The notes under the pieces are model-generated. The model worked only from the letters and a program-made list of their open reading frames with translations. It did not search any database and was not told the DNA's origin. DNA of 64,000 bases, from positions 310,001-374,000 of the forward strand of contig NZ_JAPMUA010000004.1 in assembly GCF_029603155.1 (NCBI RefSeq), written 5' to 3'. This DNA is from Galbibacter pacificus. Its GTDB lineage: Bacteria; Bacteroidota; Bacteroidia; Flavobacteriales; Flavobacteriaceae. The position numbers were made by a program, and so were the translations under genes. The stretch's first letter is position 1. Each line of letters opens with the position of its first letter. Shown here piece by piece: positions 51,933 to 61,018 of this stretch.

Positions 51933-53402
51933 ATGAACGACAAGAAAAACATAGAACGCTTATTTCAAGAGAAGTTCAAAGATTTTGAAGCTGCTCCGCC
52001 ATCGCATGTATGGAACGACATACAAGCTTCTCTTGATAAAAAAGACAAGAAAAGAGGCATTGTCCCGATATGGTGGAAACTGGGCGGTGCCGCTGCTGCT
52101 ACATTGGCACTTTTCTTTATACTGAATGGTTTATTTTGGAGCAATCCAGAGGAAACTTTTCCAGAAGGCAATACCATTACCCACACAAACGATAGTATTG
52201 ACAACGGAAATACAGCGACTCAAGACAACGCTTCTGCCAAAGACGAAACATCCGATGCTGTTGCCGAAACCGAAAATGAAGATTTAAAAAATTCGGAAGA
52301 AAGCCACCAAGATAATTCTAAAATTATCAGATCTTCTTCCTATAAAACACCACAAAACGGTATTGCAAACAACGAAACGGTAGACAAAAACAAAACTTCT
52401 GGCCATGACGGGAAACTTAATGCTCCATCCGAAGGAACAAAAAAAAGCAATAGCCCCGAAATTGCCCAAAACAATATTCCTGTAAACGACGCCCAAAAAG
52501 CAATTCCAAACGATAACACAATCTTTAAAAATAACAATAACATTGCTGTAACCAATAACGACGAAGCCGCAGAAAAGGAGAAAGACATCGACAGCACGAT
52601 CACAAAAAAATCCCTATTGGATTATGTGGACGAAATGGAAAAAGAAAAGGAAGAAGAAACCTTGGCAAGCACAAGCGAAAAACCTGCAAGGTGGAGCGTA
52701 AACCCAAATGTCGCCCCTATTTATTACAATTCGCTAAGCAAAGGCTCTCCTATTAACACCGATTTTGCCGGCAACTCGAAAACCGGCGATGTAAACATGA
52801 GCTACGGTATCAACATAGCCTATAATGTAAGCAAAAGATTAAGCGTGAGGTCTGGTATCAATAGTGTGAACATGGGCTACACCACAAACAATGTTTCGTT
52901 TGGCCCCTCTGTTTTCAGTGCAGAAAAGTCTACATCAAACATTACCTTTAAGAACTCTGCAACTGCATTAAACGTATCGGACCAAAAAACTCCGTCGGCC
53001 AATTTCAATGACGAAATTCAGGCAAGGGACGAAGTTGTGTCGTCGGGTAGCATGGACCAAAAGTTTGGTTATTTGGAAATTCCCATGGAATTAAAATATC
53101 GGTTGGTAGATAAAAGGTTTGGGGTCAATATTATTGGCGGGGTAAGCTCGCTGTTTTTAACCGATAACGAAGTTTCTTTCGAGACCAACAATATGGCAAC
53201 CGAAGTTGGAGAAGCCAATAACCTGAATGACCTTAGCTTTAGTACCAATATTGGTGTAGGCGTAGATTTCCAAGTCACCAATAAGTTATTGTTTAACCTC
53301 GAACCTATGTTTAAATATCAATTAAATACATTTTCTAGGGAAGATGGTGGCTTTAGCCCGTATTTGCTCGGGGTATATACCGGTTTGAGTTTTCAGTTTT
53401 AA
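51933..53402 (+). CDS. membrane-anchored protein with C-terminal outer-membrane beta-barrel
   Basis: About 489 residues from ATG 51933. The order is unusual: a cytoplasmic N-terminus (FQEKFKDFEAAPPSHVWNDI), one membrane helix (about residues 52-71), a long low-complexity linker rich in Asn, Asp, Lys and Ser (about 75-225), then a beta-barrel of the PorT/OMP_b-brl type (about 250-489) ending in Phe. The N-terminus resembles short anti-sigma modules found after ECF sigma genes. If correct, the protein would span both membranes, with the linker crossing the periplasm. Function is inferred, not shown. Confidence 0.7.
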   Translation: MNDKKNIERLFQEKFKDFEAAPPSHVWNDIQASLDKKDKKRGIVPIWWKLGGAAAATLALFFILNGLFWSNPEETFPEGNTITHTNDSIDNGNTATQDNASAKDETSDAVAETENEDLKNSEESHQDNSKIIRSSSYKTPQNGIANNETVDKNKTSGHDGKLNAPSEGTKKSNSPEIAQNNIPVNDAQKAIPNDNTIFKNNNNIAVTNNDEAAEKEKDIDSTITKKSLLDYVDEMEKEKEEETLASTSEKPARWSVNPNVAPIYYNSLSKGSPINTDFAGNSKTGDVNMSYGINIAYNVSKRLSVRSGINSVNMGYTTNNVSFGPSVFSAEKSTSNITFKNSATALNVSDQKTPSANFNDEIQARDEVVSSGSMDQKFGYLEIPMELKYRLVDKRFGVNIIGGVSSLFLTDNEVSFETNNMATEVGEANNLNDLSFSTNIGVGVDFQVTNKLLFNLEPMFKYQLNTFSREDGGFSPYLLGVYTGLSFQF

Positions 53403-53448
53403 GATAGTTAGTCGGGCTGCCATTGCATAACACGCAATCAACCTGAAT

Positions 53449-54213
53449 TTAAATCCCTTTCTCTCTGGAAGGGATTTTCTTTGTAAGCCTATTGAATATC
53501 AGGGTTCTTGCCTGCTTTTTTATTTCGGTTCCATGAGAAGATCCCAGGCCTTTGGTCTCAATAAACGGAAGGACACGGGCCCGCATTTTTCCCGGGCTCC
53601 CGCTAAAAAACTCATAAGAAAAACGCTTTTTATTGTCTAAAAATACAATGGGCACAATGGGTATTTCGTGCTCTATGGCCAACCTAAAGGCACCGTCCTT
53701 AAATTCGTCCAACACAACAGCAGTATCGTCGGGCACACCACCTTCGGGAAATATACATACGCTCAAACCTTGCTTTAAACGCCGCTGTGCACTTTTGTAT
53801 ACGGCCGTCCTGCTACTTGCCGAGCTCCTATCTACCAAAATACATACGCGCTTGTAAAAAAAGCCGAAAATAGGGATTTTGGCCAATTCGCGCTTCCCCA
53901 CAAAAACAAATGGGTTTTTAGATACTTTCAACATCAACATAATATCGGCCATAGAAGTATGATTGGCTATCAACATATAGCTTTTGCCTTTTTCAAGCTT
54001 TTGTTCTTTTTTCACGGAAGGAATAAAAAACATACCGTAAAGTATAAAATTGGCCCATATATTTCTGGCTATCCAAAAGAATTGTGGATACAAACGTTCG
54101 GAAGATGACACTATTAATAGGACCGGGAAAAATATAACAATTGGTATGGTTACTAAAATGTAAAACCACAAACGGTACAAAAGCTGAAAAAAACGCGTAA
54201 ATATTTTAGTCAT
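53449..54213 (-). CDS. 1-acyl-sn-glycerol-3-phosphate acyltransferase family protein
   Basis: 254-residue lysophospholipid acyltransferase (PlsC family) that puts the second acyl chain on phosphatidic acid. It has an N-terminal membrane helix, the catalytic NHTSMAD (HX4D) motif, the EGG motif in FPEGGVPDD, and a later IPIVPIVFLD segment. The start at ATG 54213 follows a -7 box by 5 bases and matches family length; the longer frame to 54231 would contain the box. The hairpin at 53451-53477 overlaps its 3' end. Confidence 0.88.
   Translation of the reverse strand: MTKIFTRFFQLLYRLWFYILVTIPIVIFFPVLLIVSSSERLYPQFFWIARNIWANFILYGMFFIPSVKKEQKLEKGKSYMLIANHTSMADIMLMLKVSKNPFVFVGKRELAKIPIFGFFYKRVCILVDRSSASSRTAVYKSAQRRLKQGLSVCIFPEGGVPDDTAVVLDEFKDGAFRLAIEHEIPIVPIVFLDNKKRFSYEFFSGSPGKMRARVLPFIETKGLGSSHGTEIKKQARTLIFNRLTKKIPSREKGI
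53451..53477 (+). terminator. hairpin at the end of the beta-barrel gene unit
   Basis: AAATCCCTT (53451-53459) pairs with AAGGGATTT (53469-53477), followed by TCTTTG. It lies 49 bases after the plus-strand gene and inside the 3' end of the converging acyltransferase gene. Confidence 0.5.
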
Positions 54214-54218
54214 GAAGT

Positions 54219-54226
54219 CAAAAATA
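54219..54226 (-). promoter_or_regulatory. -7 promoter box of the acyltransferase gene
   Basis: TATTTTTG on the minus strand ends 5 bases before ATG 54213, another case of a nearly leaderless mRNA. It lies only 33 bases from the divergent trpS box. Confidence 0.5.
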
Positions 54227-54258
54227 AACATTTGTTGTATACTTTTTGCAAAACATTA

Positions 54259-54266
54259 TACCTTTG
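54259..54266 (+). promoter_or_regulatory. -7 promoter box of trpS
   Basis: TACCTTTG matches TAnnTTTG and ends 21 bases before ATG 54288; it excludes the longer frame that starts at 54246. Confidence 0.6.
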
Positions 54267-54287
54267 TGCCATTCTAGAGAAAAAGAC

Positions 54288-55256
54288 ATGGCGAGAATAC
54301 TTACAGGCATACAAAGTACGGGAACCCCGCATTTGGGAAATTTGTTGGGCGCGATAATTCCCGCAATAAAATTGGCGCAACAACCAGAAAACGACTCTTT
54401 TTTGTTTATTGCCGATATGCATTCGCTTACGCAAATAAAAAATGGGAGCGAGTTAAAAAACAACACATACAACGTTGCCGCCGCATGGCTTGCTTTTGGG
54501 CTCGACATCAACAAAGTGGTTTTTTACCGGCAGAGCGACGTTCCGCAAACAGCCGAGCTTACCTGGTATTTAAGCTGCTATTTTCCTTTTCAGCGCCTCA
54601 CCTTGGCACATTCTTTCAAAGACAAGGCCGACAGGCTCGATGATGTAAATGCAGGACTGTTTACCTACCCCATGCTCATGGCCGCCGATATTTTATTGTA
54701 CGATGCCGAAATAGTTCCGGTTGGGAAAGACCAAATGCAGCATATAGAGATAACACGCGATGTAGCTTCCAGGATGCACACTCAAATTGGCGAGACCTTT
54801 GTTATTCCCCAAGGAAAAGTACAGGAGGCAACCATGTACATTCCCGGCACGGATGGCCATAAAATGAGCAAATCCAGAAACAACATTATCAATATTTTTC
54901 TTCCGGACAAAAAACTGCGCAAACAAGTTATGGGCATAAAAACGGACAGCATACCTCTTGAAGCGCCAAAAAATCCCGATACCTGCAATGTATTCGGTAT
55001 ATATAAATTATTGGCTTCGGAAGAACAAATTGCAGAAATGAGAAAGAATTACGAAGAAGGCGGTTATGGTTACGGCCACGCAAAGCAAGCTTTGTACGAG
55101 CTCATCAACCATAAGTTTGCTACCGAAAGGGAACGGTTTAACTACTATATGGAAAATCTTACGGAAGTAGACGAAGCACTGGCCATTGGTGCAGAAAAAG
55201 CCAAAAAAGTGGCCAATGCCACCTTGGCGCGCGTAAGAAGCAAAATTGGTTATTAA
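54288..55256 (+). CDS. trpS: tryptophanyl-tRNA synthetase
   Basis: About 322 residues from ATG 54288. Class I aminoacyl-tRNA synthetase that charges tRNA-Trp. The HIGH-type motif is TPHLGNLLGA, the KMSKS motif is exact (DGHKMSKSRNN), and the tryptophan pocket region is in SDVPQTAELTWYLSCYFPF. Length is typical. A frame from 54246 adds 14 residues but begins upstream of the -7 box. The gene is monocistronic, followed by a 693-base region. Confidence 0.96.
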   Translation: MARILTGIQSTGTPHLGNLLGAIIPAIKLAQQPENDSFLFIADMHSLTQIKNGSELKNNTYNVAAAWLAFGLDINKVVFYRQSDVPQTAELTWYLSCYFPFQRLTLAHSFKDKADRLDDVNAGLFTYPMLMAADILLYDAEIVPVGKDQMQHIEITRDVASRMHTQIGETFVIPQGKVQEATMYIPGTDGHKMSKSRNNIINIFLPDKKLRKQVMGIKTDSIPLEAPKNPDTCNVFGIYKLLASEEQIAEMRKNYEEGGYGYGHAKQALYELINHKFATERERFNYYMENLTEVDEALAIGAEKAKKVANATLARVRSKIGY

Positions 55257-55344
55257 TCAGGTTATTTTTAATTAAACAGCCTATAAAAGGTTATACCAAG
55301 GAATGTAAATAACATGCGTTTCGATATATTGAATTCTTTTGAAT

Positions 55345-55533
55345 ATTACCGATATGTATTTTGGGTTTGGTGGGGTAAAATAAGTAGGTAATTAGTCCAG
55401 AAACTAGGTCTGCAATAAAGTTATCGAAGCTTCAATGTCTGGTGTGTTCAATCTGACATTGGTTCTTCAGAATATCGTTGACACTCTCCATAACCGCTCT
55501 TTTTCTAAGCAGAATTTTAGTTGCATAAGCATC
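55345..55533 (-). pseudogene. IS982-family transposase remnant
   Basis: The minus strand reads DAYATKILLRKRAVMESVND, then LKNQCQIEHTRH, a stop in place of Arg (TGA for CGA), then SFDNFIADLVSGLITYLFYP. These match the C-terminus of IS982-family transposases, where LLRKRxxIExVxDQLKN and IEHxRHRS are conserved. The upstream part is too worn to read in one frame, and no terminal repeats were found, so the element is dead. Confidence 0.75.
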
Positions 55534-55937
55534 CTAAATTTCTGCTTCTTTATGATGGCAAACAACCTATTTTCTTACAGCGAACTTATGTTATACAGAC
55601 TGCCGTACTCACACCGTGTCCACGGCCGAATTTCTGCGGCTATTTTCCGTTATCAAACTCTTTTAAAAGCTTTGCCTTTTGTTGTGGGCCGGATGTACAC
55701 TTTCTCATAATTACCGTTCAAAGTCAAAGAATTATTTTATAACCTGAGACGGTTTTCCTTTAAAGGAAGTTTAGAGGGCGGGCATGAATAAGAAAGTCTA
55801 TTTTTACTTTGAAGTATATACAAAAAACAATTCCCTTTCGGTCTTTTAATTAGCTGATTGCCAATACGCATTTATAGAAAAAGAACAACTGTTAATAAAA
55901 ACTGAAAAACATTTTTCGATTAAACATCATTTTTTTC

Positions 55938-55945
55938 CATCTTTG
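55938..55945 (+). promoter_or_regulatory. -7 promoter box of the HU/SPOR gene
   Basis: CATCTTTG (one mismatch to TAnnTTTG) ends 4 bases before ATG 55950, again predicting a very short leader. Confidence 0.45.
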
Positions 55946-55949
55946 CTGT

Positions 55950-56891
55950 ATGCGAATTGAGAATTACATAAGCGATTTACTATACAGGTACGAATGTGTT
56001 ACCGTGCCTGGTTTTGGTTCTTTTATTACACAACACCAGCCTGCCAAAGTACATTATACCACGAATGCTTTCTATCCGCCTTCAAAATCCATTGCTTTTA
56101 ACGAGCAATTAAAATCCAACGACGGATTGTTGACCAAATACACCGCCGAGGTTTTGGGAATTGCTTATGAGGAGGCCACAGGAAAGATAGAACAGGCCGT
56201 TCTCGGTTGGCAGAAAGCATTGGCGCAAAACCAAAAAATAGAGCTTAAAAATATTGGCGATTTATGGTACAGCGACGAACAAAAAATATTGTTCCAACCT
56301 TCTTACCATATAAATTACCTTACTTCTTCATTTGGGTTTTCTTCTTTTGTTTCTCCCGCCATTACCCGCGAAGAACTTAAAAAAGAAGTTGAAATCCTTG
56401 AAGACAAGGCTCCAATTGCCTTTACTCCCGAAAGAAGGAAGAATCTTTCTTACCTAAAATATGCGGCTATTTTCTTATTGGCATTGTCGGCGGGTACGGT
56501 TGGCTATAAATTTGTCGATTTACAGCAAACAAACCAAGTTCAGGTTGCCCAACAACAGGCTCAACAACAAATAGAAAAGGATATTCAAGAAGCTACGTTT
56601 TTTGACACTACGCCATTGGAAATCCCTTCCATTACGCTTAAACTTGAAAAACAACCGCTTAAATACCATGTAATTGCCGGTGCTTTTAGGGTTGAAGAAA
56701 ATGCCGATAAAAGAGTTGCCCAACTGAAGCAAAAAGGCTATGATGCCGAACGGATAGGCGAAAACAAATACGGACTGCATCAAGTAACCTATGCCAGCTT
56801 TGCCGAAGTACCCGAAGCCTTGTCTTTCTTGCGCAAGGTTAAAAAAGAAGAATCTCCCGAGGCTTGGCTTTTGGTTGATGAAATAGACTAA
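55950..56891 (+). CDS. HU-CCDC81 and SPOR domain membrane protein
   Basis: 313-residue protein with two N-terminal HU-like domains of the CCDC81 bacterial type (opening MRIENYISDLLYRYECVTVP; second part about residues 60-130), one membrane helix (about 170-188) and a C-terminal SPOR domain (about 235-310, KYHVIAGAFRVEENADKR). SPOR domains bind denuded glycan strands at the septum. The HU-like part would be cytoplasmic and could contact DNA or proteins, so this may link division-site peptidoglycan to the nucleoid. Its exact role is unknown. Confidence 0.88.
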   Translation: MRIENYISDLLYRYECVTVPGFGSFITQHQPAKVHYTTNAFYPPSKSIAFNEQLKSNDGLLTKYTAEVLGIAYEEATGKIEQAVLGWQKALAQNQKIELKNIGDLWYSDEQKILFQPSYHINYLTSSFGFSSFVSPAITREELKKEVEILEDKAPIAFTPERRKNLSYLKYAAIFLLALSAGTVGYKFVDLQQTNQVQVAQQQAQQQIEKDIQEATFFDTTPLEIPSITLKLEKQPLKYHVIAGAFRVEENADKRVAQLKQKGYDAERIGENKYGLHQVTYASFAEVPEALSFLRKVKKEESPEAWLLVDEID

Positions 56892-57077
56892 CAGGCTACA
56901 CGAACGGGTTTTAGCAGTTTTCGTGATTTTTCAAGTCCTGCCTTTATTTTTAGTAAGTATCCTTTTATGCTTCATGCTATATAGCGGTATAAAGATAAAC
57001 TGCATTACTTCTTATAAAACCTGCTTCATATTGAAACAAATTGTATTTTAGATAGCCGTATAACCAACCTAAAAACA

Positions 57078-58112
57078 ATGAAAAAAGCAATTCTAATTTT
57101 ATTCTTGGCAGTTGCGCCTTTTTGTATTGCCCAAGAAAACCCGATACATTCATTTTCCGAAAAAAAAGACATTTTATGGGCCAGCCCAAAAGGTTTCGAC
57201 CTTACTATGGATATTTATACCCCGACTACCAACAAAGACAGTTACCCGGTTTTAATTATATACCACGGTGGCGGATGGCTTATCAACAATAAATCCATTA
57301 TGGACGAAATGTCAAAATACCTGGCCTCGCATGCCAATTATGTAATTTGCAATGTAAATTACAGGTTGCTTACCGCCAACAACAATACTACCAACATGAA
57401 CGAGATCATAGAAGATGCCATGGGGGCCGTATTATGGGTAAAAGAAAACATAGAAGCCTACAAAGGCAACCCGAATGCCATTGCCATTACCGGCGACAGC
57501 GCTGGCGGGCACTTGGCCGCCATGGTGATAAATGGTAGCGATTATTTAAATGCTTCAGGTTTTAAAGGCAACAGTCTTGGGTTTAACCCCACTTACATAC
57601 CCAAAGGAGAAAATATAGAAACCATTAAAAAAAATAACGCGCTGCAAGTTCAGGCTGCTGTTTTAAGTTACCCCGCGGTAGATATATATGCGGCCGCTTA
57701 TGGCGATGGAAAAAATGGTTTTGAAAGTCCCTCAAACTTTTTTTGGGAAATGGGAGGCGCCAAAGCGAGGGGGATTTTTGGTGAAAACACAAACGTAAAA
57801 GAAAATCCCGACTACTACAAAAAAGTATCTCCAATATATACCGTACCTAATGCAAATGACAGGAAATTGCCTCCACAATTTTGCCATGTAGGTTCCAAAG
57901 ACAATACAACGTCCCCGGTATCGATAAAAGCATATGTAGACAAATTAAAAGAAGAAGGCCAACCTGTAGACTATTGGGTCTACGAAGGGAGAAACCATGC
58001 CTATCTGGATTCGGGCACCAACGAATTCTTGGGAAACAGCTTTGAAAAAGACGCGATTGAACCGCTAAAAAAAATAATTTCTTTTCTAGACAATGTGTTT
58101 TATAAAGAATAA
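57078..58112 (+). CDS. secreted alpha/beta hydrolase (BD-FAE/esterase type)
   Basis: 344-residue hydrolase with a signal peptide (about residues 1-18, PFCIAQ), so it acts in the periplasm or outside. The oxyanion motif HGGGW is in LIIYHGGGWLIN (about residue 62), the nucleophile is in ITGDSAGGHLAAM (about residue 139), Asp is near SKDNTTSPV, and His is in EGRNHAYLDSG. This is the BD-FAE/carboxylesterase pattern, often acting on acetylated or feruloylated sugars; the substrate is unknown. No polysaccharide genes are nearby. Confidence 0.87.
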   Translation: MKKAILILFLAVAPFCIAQENPIHSFSEKKDILWASPKGFDLTMDIYTPTTNKDSYPVLIIYHGGGWLINNKSIMDEMSKYLASHANYVICNVNYRLLTANNNTTNMNEIIEDAMGAVLWVKENIEAYKGNPNAIAITGDSAGGHLAAMVINGSDYLNASGFKGNSLGFNPTYIPKGENIETIKKNNALQVQAAVLSYPAVDIYAAAYGDGKNGFESPSNFFWEMGGAKARGIFGENTNVKENPDYYKKVSPIYTVPNANDRKLPPQFCHVGSKDNTTSPVSIKAYVDKLKEEGQPVDYWVYEGRNHAYLDSGTNEFLGNSFEKDAIEPLKKIISFLDNVFYKE

Positions 58113-58168
58113 ATAATTGAAAGGATAAGATTACAAGAATAATTTTCTTTTTTTCATTCTTTTGGAAA

Positions 58169-58176
58169 TATCTTTG
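58169..58176 (+). promoter_or_regulatory. -7 promoter box of the acyl-CoA thioesterase gene
   Basis: TATCTTTG matches TAnnTTTG exactly and ends 15 bases before ATG 58192. Confidence 0.55.
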
Positions 58177-58191
58177 CATAAAATTTAAACA

Positions 58192-58704
58192 ATGCAAGCA
58201 AAAACACCCAGTGAATCGCATACGGTAATGACCGACCTTGTTTTACCAAGTGAAACCAATCCGTTAAATAATTTATTCGGGGGCGAGCTATTGGCCCGGA
58301 TGGACCGTGCCGCAAGTATTTCTGCCAGGCGCCATTCCCGGCGGGTAACCGTTACAGCTTCAGTAAACCATGTTGCTTTTAACAGGGCCATTCCGCTAGG
58401 AAGTGTAGTTACTGTTGAAGCCCGTGTTTCCAGAGCGTTTAACAGTTCCATGGAAATCTATATAGATGTTTGGATTGAAGACCGGGAAAACGGACACAGA
58501 AGCAAAGCAAACGAGGCCATTTACACCTTTGTTGCCGTAGATGATACGGGAAAACCTGTTGCGGTACCGCCCATTAACCCAGAAACAAAACTTGAAAAAG
58601 AAAGGTACGATGCCGCTTTAAGAAGAAAACAATTAAGTTTGGTGCTGGCCGGCAAAATGAAACCTAATGATGCTACCGAATTAAAAGCACTTTTTATACA
58701 ATAA
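58192..58704 (+). CDS. acyl-CoA thioesterase (hotdog fold)
   Basis: 170-residue hotdog-fold thioesterase of the YciA/cytosolic acyl-CoA hydrolase type, which cleaves acyl-CoA to fatty acid and CoA. The motif NPLNNLFGGELLARMDRAAS holds the catalytic region, followed by TASVNHVAFNRAIPLGSVV. No Cys is required. It stands alone between the esterase gene and a terminator at 58747-58778. Confidence 0.93.
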   Translation: MQAKTPSESHTVMTDLVLPSETNPLNNLFGGELLARMDRAASISARRHSRRVTVTASVNHVAFNRAIPLGSVVTVEARVSRAFNSSMEIYIDVWIEDRENGHRSKANEAIYTFVAVDDTGKPVAVPPINPETKLEKERYDAALRRKQLSLVLAGKMKPNDATELKALFIQ

Positions 58705-58746
58705 AAGGGCATCATTCAATATAAAATTCAACAAATCCAAGAAATA

Positions 58747-58778
58747 AAAAAGGCTTTGAACTTAATCAAAGCCTTTTT
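58747..58778. terminator. terminator after the thioesterase gene
   Basis: AAAAAGGCTTTGA pairs perfectly with TCAAAGCCTTTTT around ACTTAA. It follows the thioesterase gene by 42 bases and could also serve the converging EnvC-like gene. Confidence 0.85.
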
Positions 58779-58956
58779 ACTTACAATTACTAACTCAACC
58801 CTATTATTACAATATAGAGAAACAAATAGCTCCCATGTCCTCTATAGTGGCATCAAAAGTAGCATATCTTATTCTTTGTATGTATGACAAATGTCATACA
58901 TACATAAAAAAATATAAAAGTCTAAATTTATCAAGGGTATCGTTTTGTATTAAAAA

Positions 58957-60204
58957 TTACATCCTATAAATCCAATTCGCAGGATTATCGGTGTGGTTGT
59001 TATCGTAGATCATAAATTTTAAAACGGTCTCATTGTTGCTGGGACTTGTAAATACTTCGCCTATTTCTTGTTTTGTAACTACATTATCGCCTTCTTTTAC
59101 ATATACTTTCCCAAGGTTGTTGTATACAGATATGTAATTACCATGCTGTATCAAAACTGCTTTATTGCCCCCTTTTATAGCCTGTACCGCCAATACTTTT
59201 CCTCTGTATATTGCACGGGCCCTGGCTCCTTTTTCGGTGGCAATGCGTACCCCGTTGCTTTGTATGGTAACCGATTTTACTACCGGGTGTGGTTGTTTTC
59301 CGTAGCGCATTTTAATAACCCCTTTTTCAACCGGCCAGGGAAGTTTTCCTTTGTTGGCAACAAAGTCGGCATCTACAAGCTTAGCCTCTGCCGTTAATGC
59401 AAAATTAGAAGACTTGGTTGCATTTTCACGGGTTTCGGCTGTAGTTTCTTTATTGGCGGCGTTTGCCTTTGCAATGGCCTCTTTAATCAATCTGTCTATT
59501 TGACGGTCTATTTCATCGGCCTGACGCTGTTTTTGCCTGATTTGCGAGGCGTATTCCTCTTCTTTTTCCTTAATGCTGGCAATTAATCCCTTTTGGGTAT
59601 TCAGTTCGCGTTCAAGCGATTCCTGTTCCTTTCTGTTTTCGGCAATTAAGTTTTCCTTTTCCTCGCGCTGCACTACCAAACCATCGTTTAATTGTTGGAG
59701 TTCCTTTGTTTTAGCTTGAATTTCGGCAGCCTGTTCTTTACGGTAATTGGCGTACTGTTTCATATACTGGAGCCGCTTGTAGGCTTGCAGGAAATTTTCA
59801 GATGAAAGCAGGAACATCAAACGGCTTTGTTGGGAACTGCTTTTGTACGATTTACGTATCATTTCCGCATAATCGGCTTTTAGTTCCTTTAAATCGTCGC
59901 GAAGTTTCGATATTTTATTGATGTTGTTATTTATTTGGCGCTGTATAAGGTCGGTTTGTTGGTTGGTAACTTTAATAAGCTCTTTCCTGATTTTTATTTT
60001 ATGGTCCAGATCTTCAACATCTTCCAGAACATTTGTCTTTTCTTTTCTTTTTTGGGAAAGCAGGGTATTAAACTGTTGAATTTCTTCCTGTAAACGCTCT
60101 TTACGCGCCTCTAGCTCCTTTTGTTCGTCTGTCTGGGCATATATTCCTTCAAACGAAATAAAAGCTGTTAAAAATACTATTAAGAAGAAATGCTTTTTGC
60201 CCAT
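58957..60204 (-). CDS. EnvC-like coiled-coil protein with degenerate LytM domain
   Basis: 415-residue periplasmic protein with a signal peptide (GIYAQ cleavage region), a long coiled coil (about residues 22-245) and a C-terminal M23/LytM domain (about 300-415). The catalytic zinc ligands of active M23 enzymes appear to be lost: the first His/Asp region reads VTIQSNGVRIA and the final HxH is LKFMIYD. This pattern matches EnvC, an activator of amidases. It probably promotes cell separation. It begins 1 base after the DUF4292 stop and is the last gene of a conserved minus-strand group. Confidence 0.85.
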   Translation of the reverse strand: MGKKHFFLIVFLTAFISFEGIYAQTDEQKELEARKERLQEEIQQFNTLLSQKRKEKTNVLEDVEDLDHKIKIRKELIKVTNQQTDLIQRQINNNINKISKLRDDLKELKADYAEMIRKSYKSSSQQSRLMFLLSSENFLQAYKRLQYMKQYANYRKEQAAEIQAKTKELQQLNDGLVVQREEKENLIAENRKEQESLERELNTQKGLIASIKEKEEEYASQIRQKQRQADEIDRQIDRLIKEAIAKANAANKETTAETRENATKSSNFALTAEAKLVDADFVANKGKLPWPVEKGVIKMRYGKQPHPVVKSVTIQSNGVRIATEKGARARAIYRGKVLAVQAIKGGNKAVLIQHGNYISVYNNLGKVYVKEGDNVVTKQEIGEVFTSPSNNETVLKFMIYDNNHTDNPANWIYRM

Positions 60205-60205
60205 A

Positions 60206-61018
60206 TTATTCTATTTCTATTTGTTTAAAACCACTGGGGATATTGTACGGGAAAGATACATGTTTGTTAAATTCTATATTGTTGTATTCTATCTCGATTT
60301 GGTTTTTGTGCTCTTTGTCCATCGTATTAATCTGTATCTCGTTTGGAATAACCTTTCCGTCAACAGTTTGATAGTTTTTATAATCAATGCTTAACAAACG
60401 CCCTTTTCGTGGTTGAGAAATCTGCTGAAGTGCCATTTTAAAATTAGAAGGTTCCAATAAAAACAAGGTTTTAAACAAGGCTGCTTGGTCCTCAGGTTTT
60501 AACTGATATTTATTGGCTACCGAAGCGGCATAATACTGCTGATCGTGAAGATCGAGGATGGCTTGGCCAAGCAGTAGGTTCTGCACCATTTGGTAATTGA
60601 GTTCTGTGCCCAGCAATTTGTTTAAATATGAAAAATCCCCATCAAAATAAGTATTGTCCAGCTTGTTGTAAAAACTTACCCTTGTTGGGGTAATTATGGC
60701 TTTGACCACAGACAGGGGAGCACTAATCCATATGGCTTCGTCTTTTTGCATCCGGAGGCTTACGGTAACTCCTTGGGTACTTTCCCCGTCTGTATAATCT
60801 ATTCTTATCCTTCCCGACATGGTTCCAAAGTCCAACGCATTGTCGTAATGGTTTTTTATAATGTTTTTTGCCGACATGTCGCTTTTAATTTCCCCTGCTT
60901 CCAACACATTTTTACTTCCGCAGGAAAGGTTGAGCAAAAAGCTTAACGTCAACAGGCAAATTAAGGCTCTATTTTTTATTTTCACACATTCAGGTTTTTT
61001 CAAATTAATTGTCTGCAT
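60206..61018 (-). CDS. DUF4292 lipoprotein
   Basis: About 270 residues from ATG 61018, or 259 from the GTG at 60985, which gives a more normal lipoprotein signal (VKIKNRALICLLTLSFLLN, then lipobox LSC). The mature domain is beta-rich with the YDNALDFGTMSGRIRIDY and WISAPLSVVKAIITPTRV segments and fits DUF4292, a Bacteroidota family that resembles LolA/LolB-type lipoprotein carriers. The start overlaps the end of the TPR gene, so they are coupled. Confidence 0.85.
   Translation of the reverse strand: MQTINLKKPECVKIKNRALICLLTLSFLLNLSCGSKNVLEAGEIKSDMSAKNIIKNHYDNALDFGTMSGRIRIDYTDGESTQGVTVSLRMQKDEAIWISAPLSVVKAIITPTRVSFYNKLDNTYFDGDFSYLNKLLGTELNYQMVQNLLLGQAILDLHDQQYYAASVANKYQLKPEDQAALFKTLFLLEPSNFKMALQQISQPRKGRLLSIDYKNYQTVDGKVIPNEIQINTMDKEHKNQIEIEYNNIEFNKHVSFPYNIPSGFKQIEIE

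Larger units (their letters stand above)
55257..55949. other. 693-base region with an IS982 remnant
   Basis: No intact gene. The minus strand carries a decayed transposase fragment (55345-55533, with weaker similarity toward 55700). The right end has the promoter of the HU/SPOR gene. Two small plus-strand frames here are shadows of the remnant. Confidence 0.6.
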
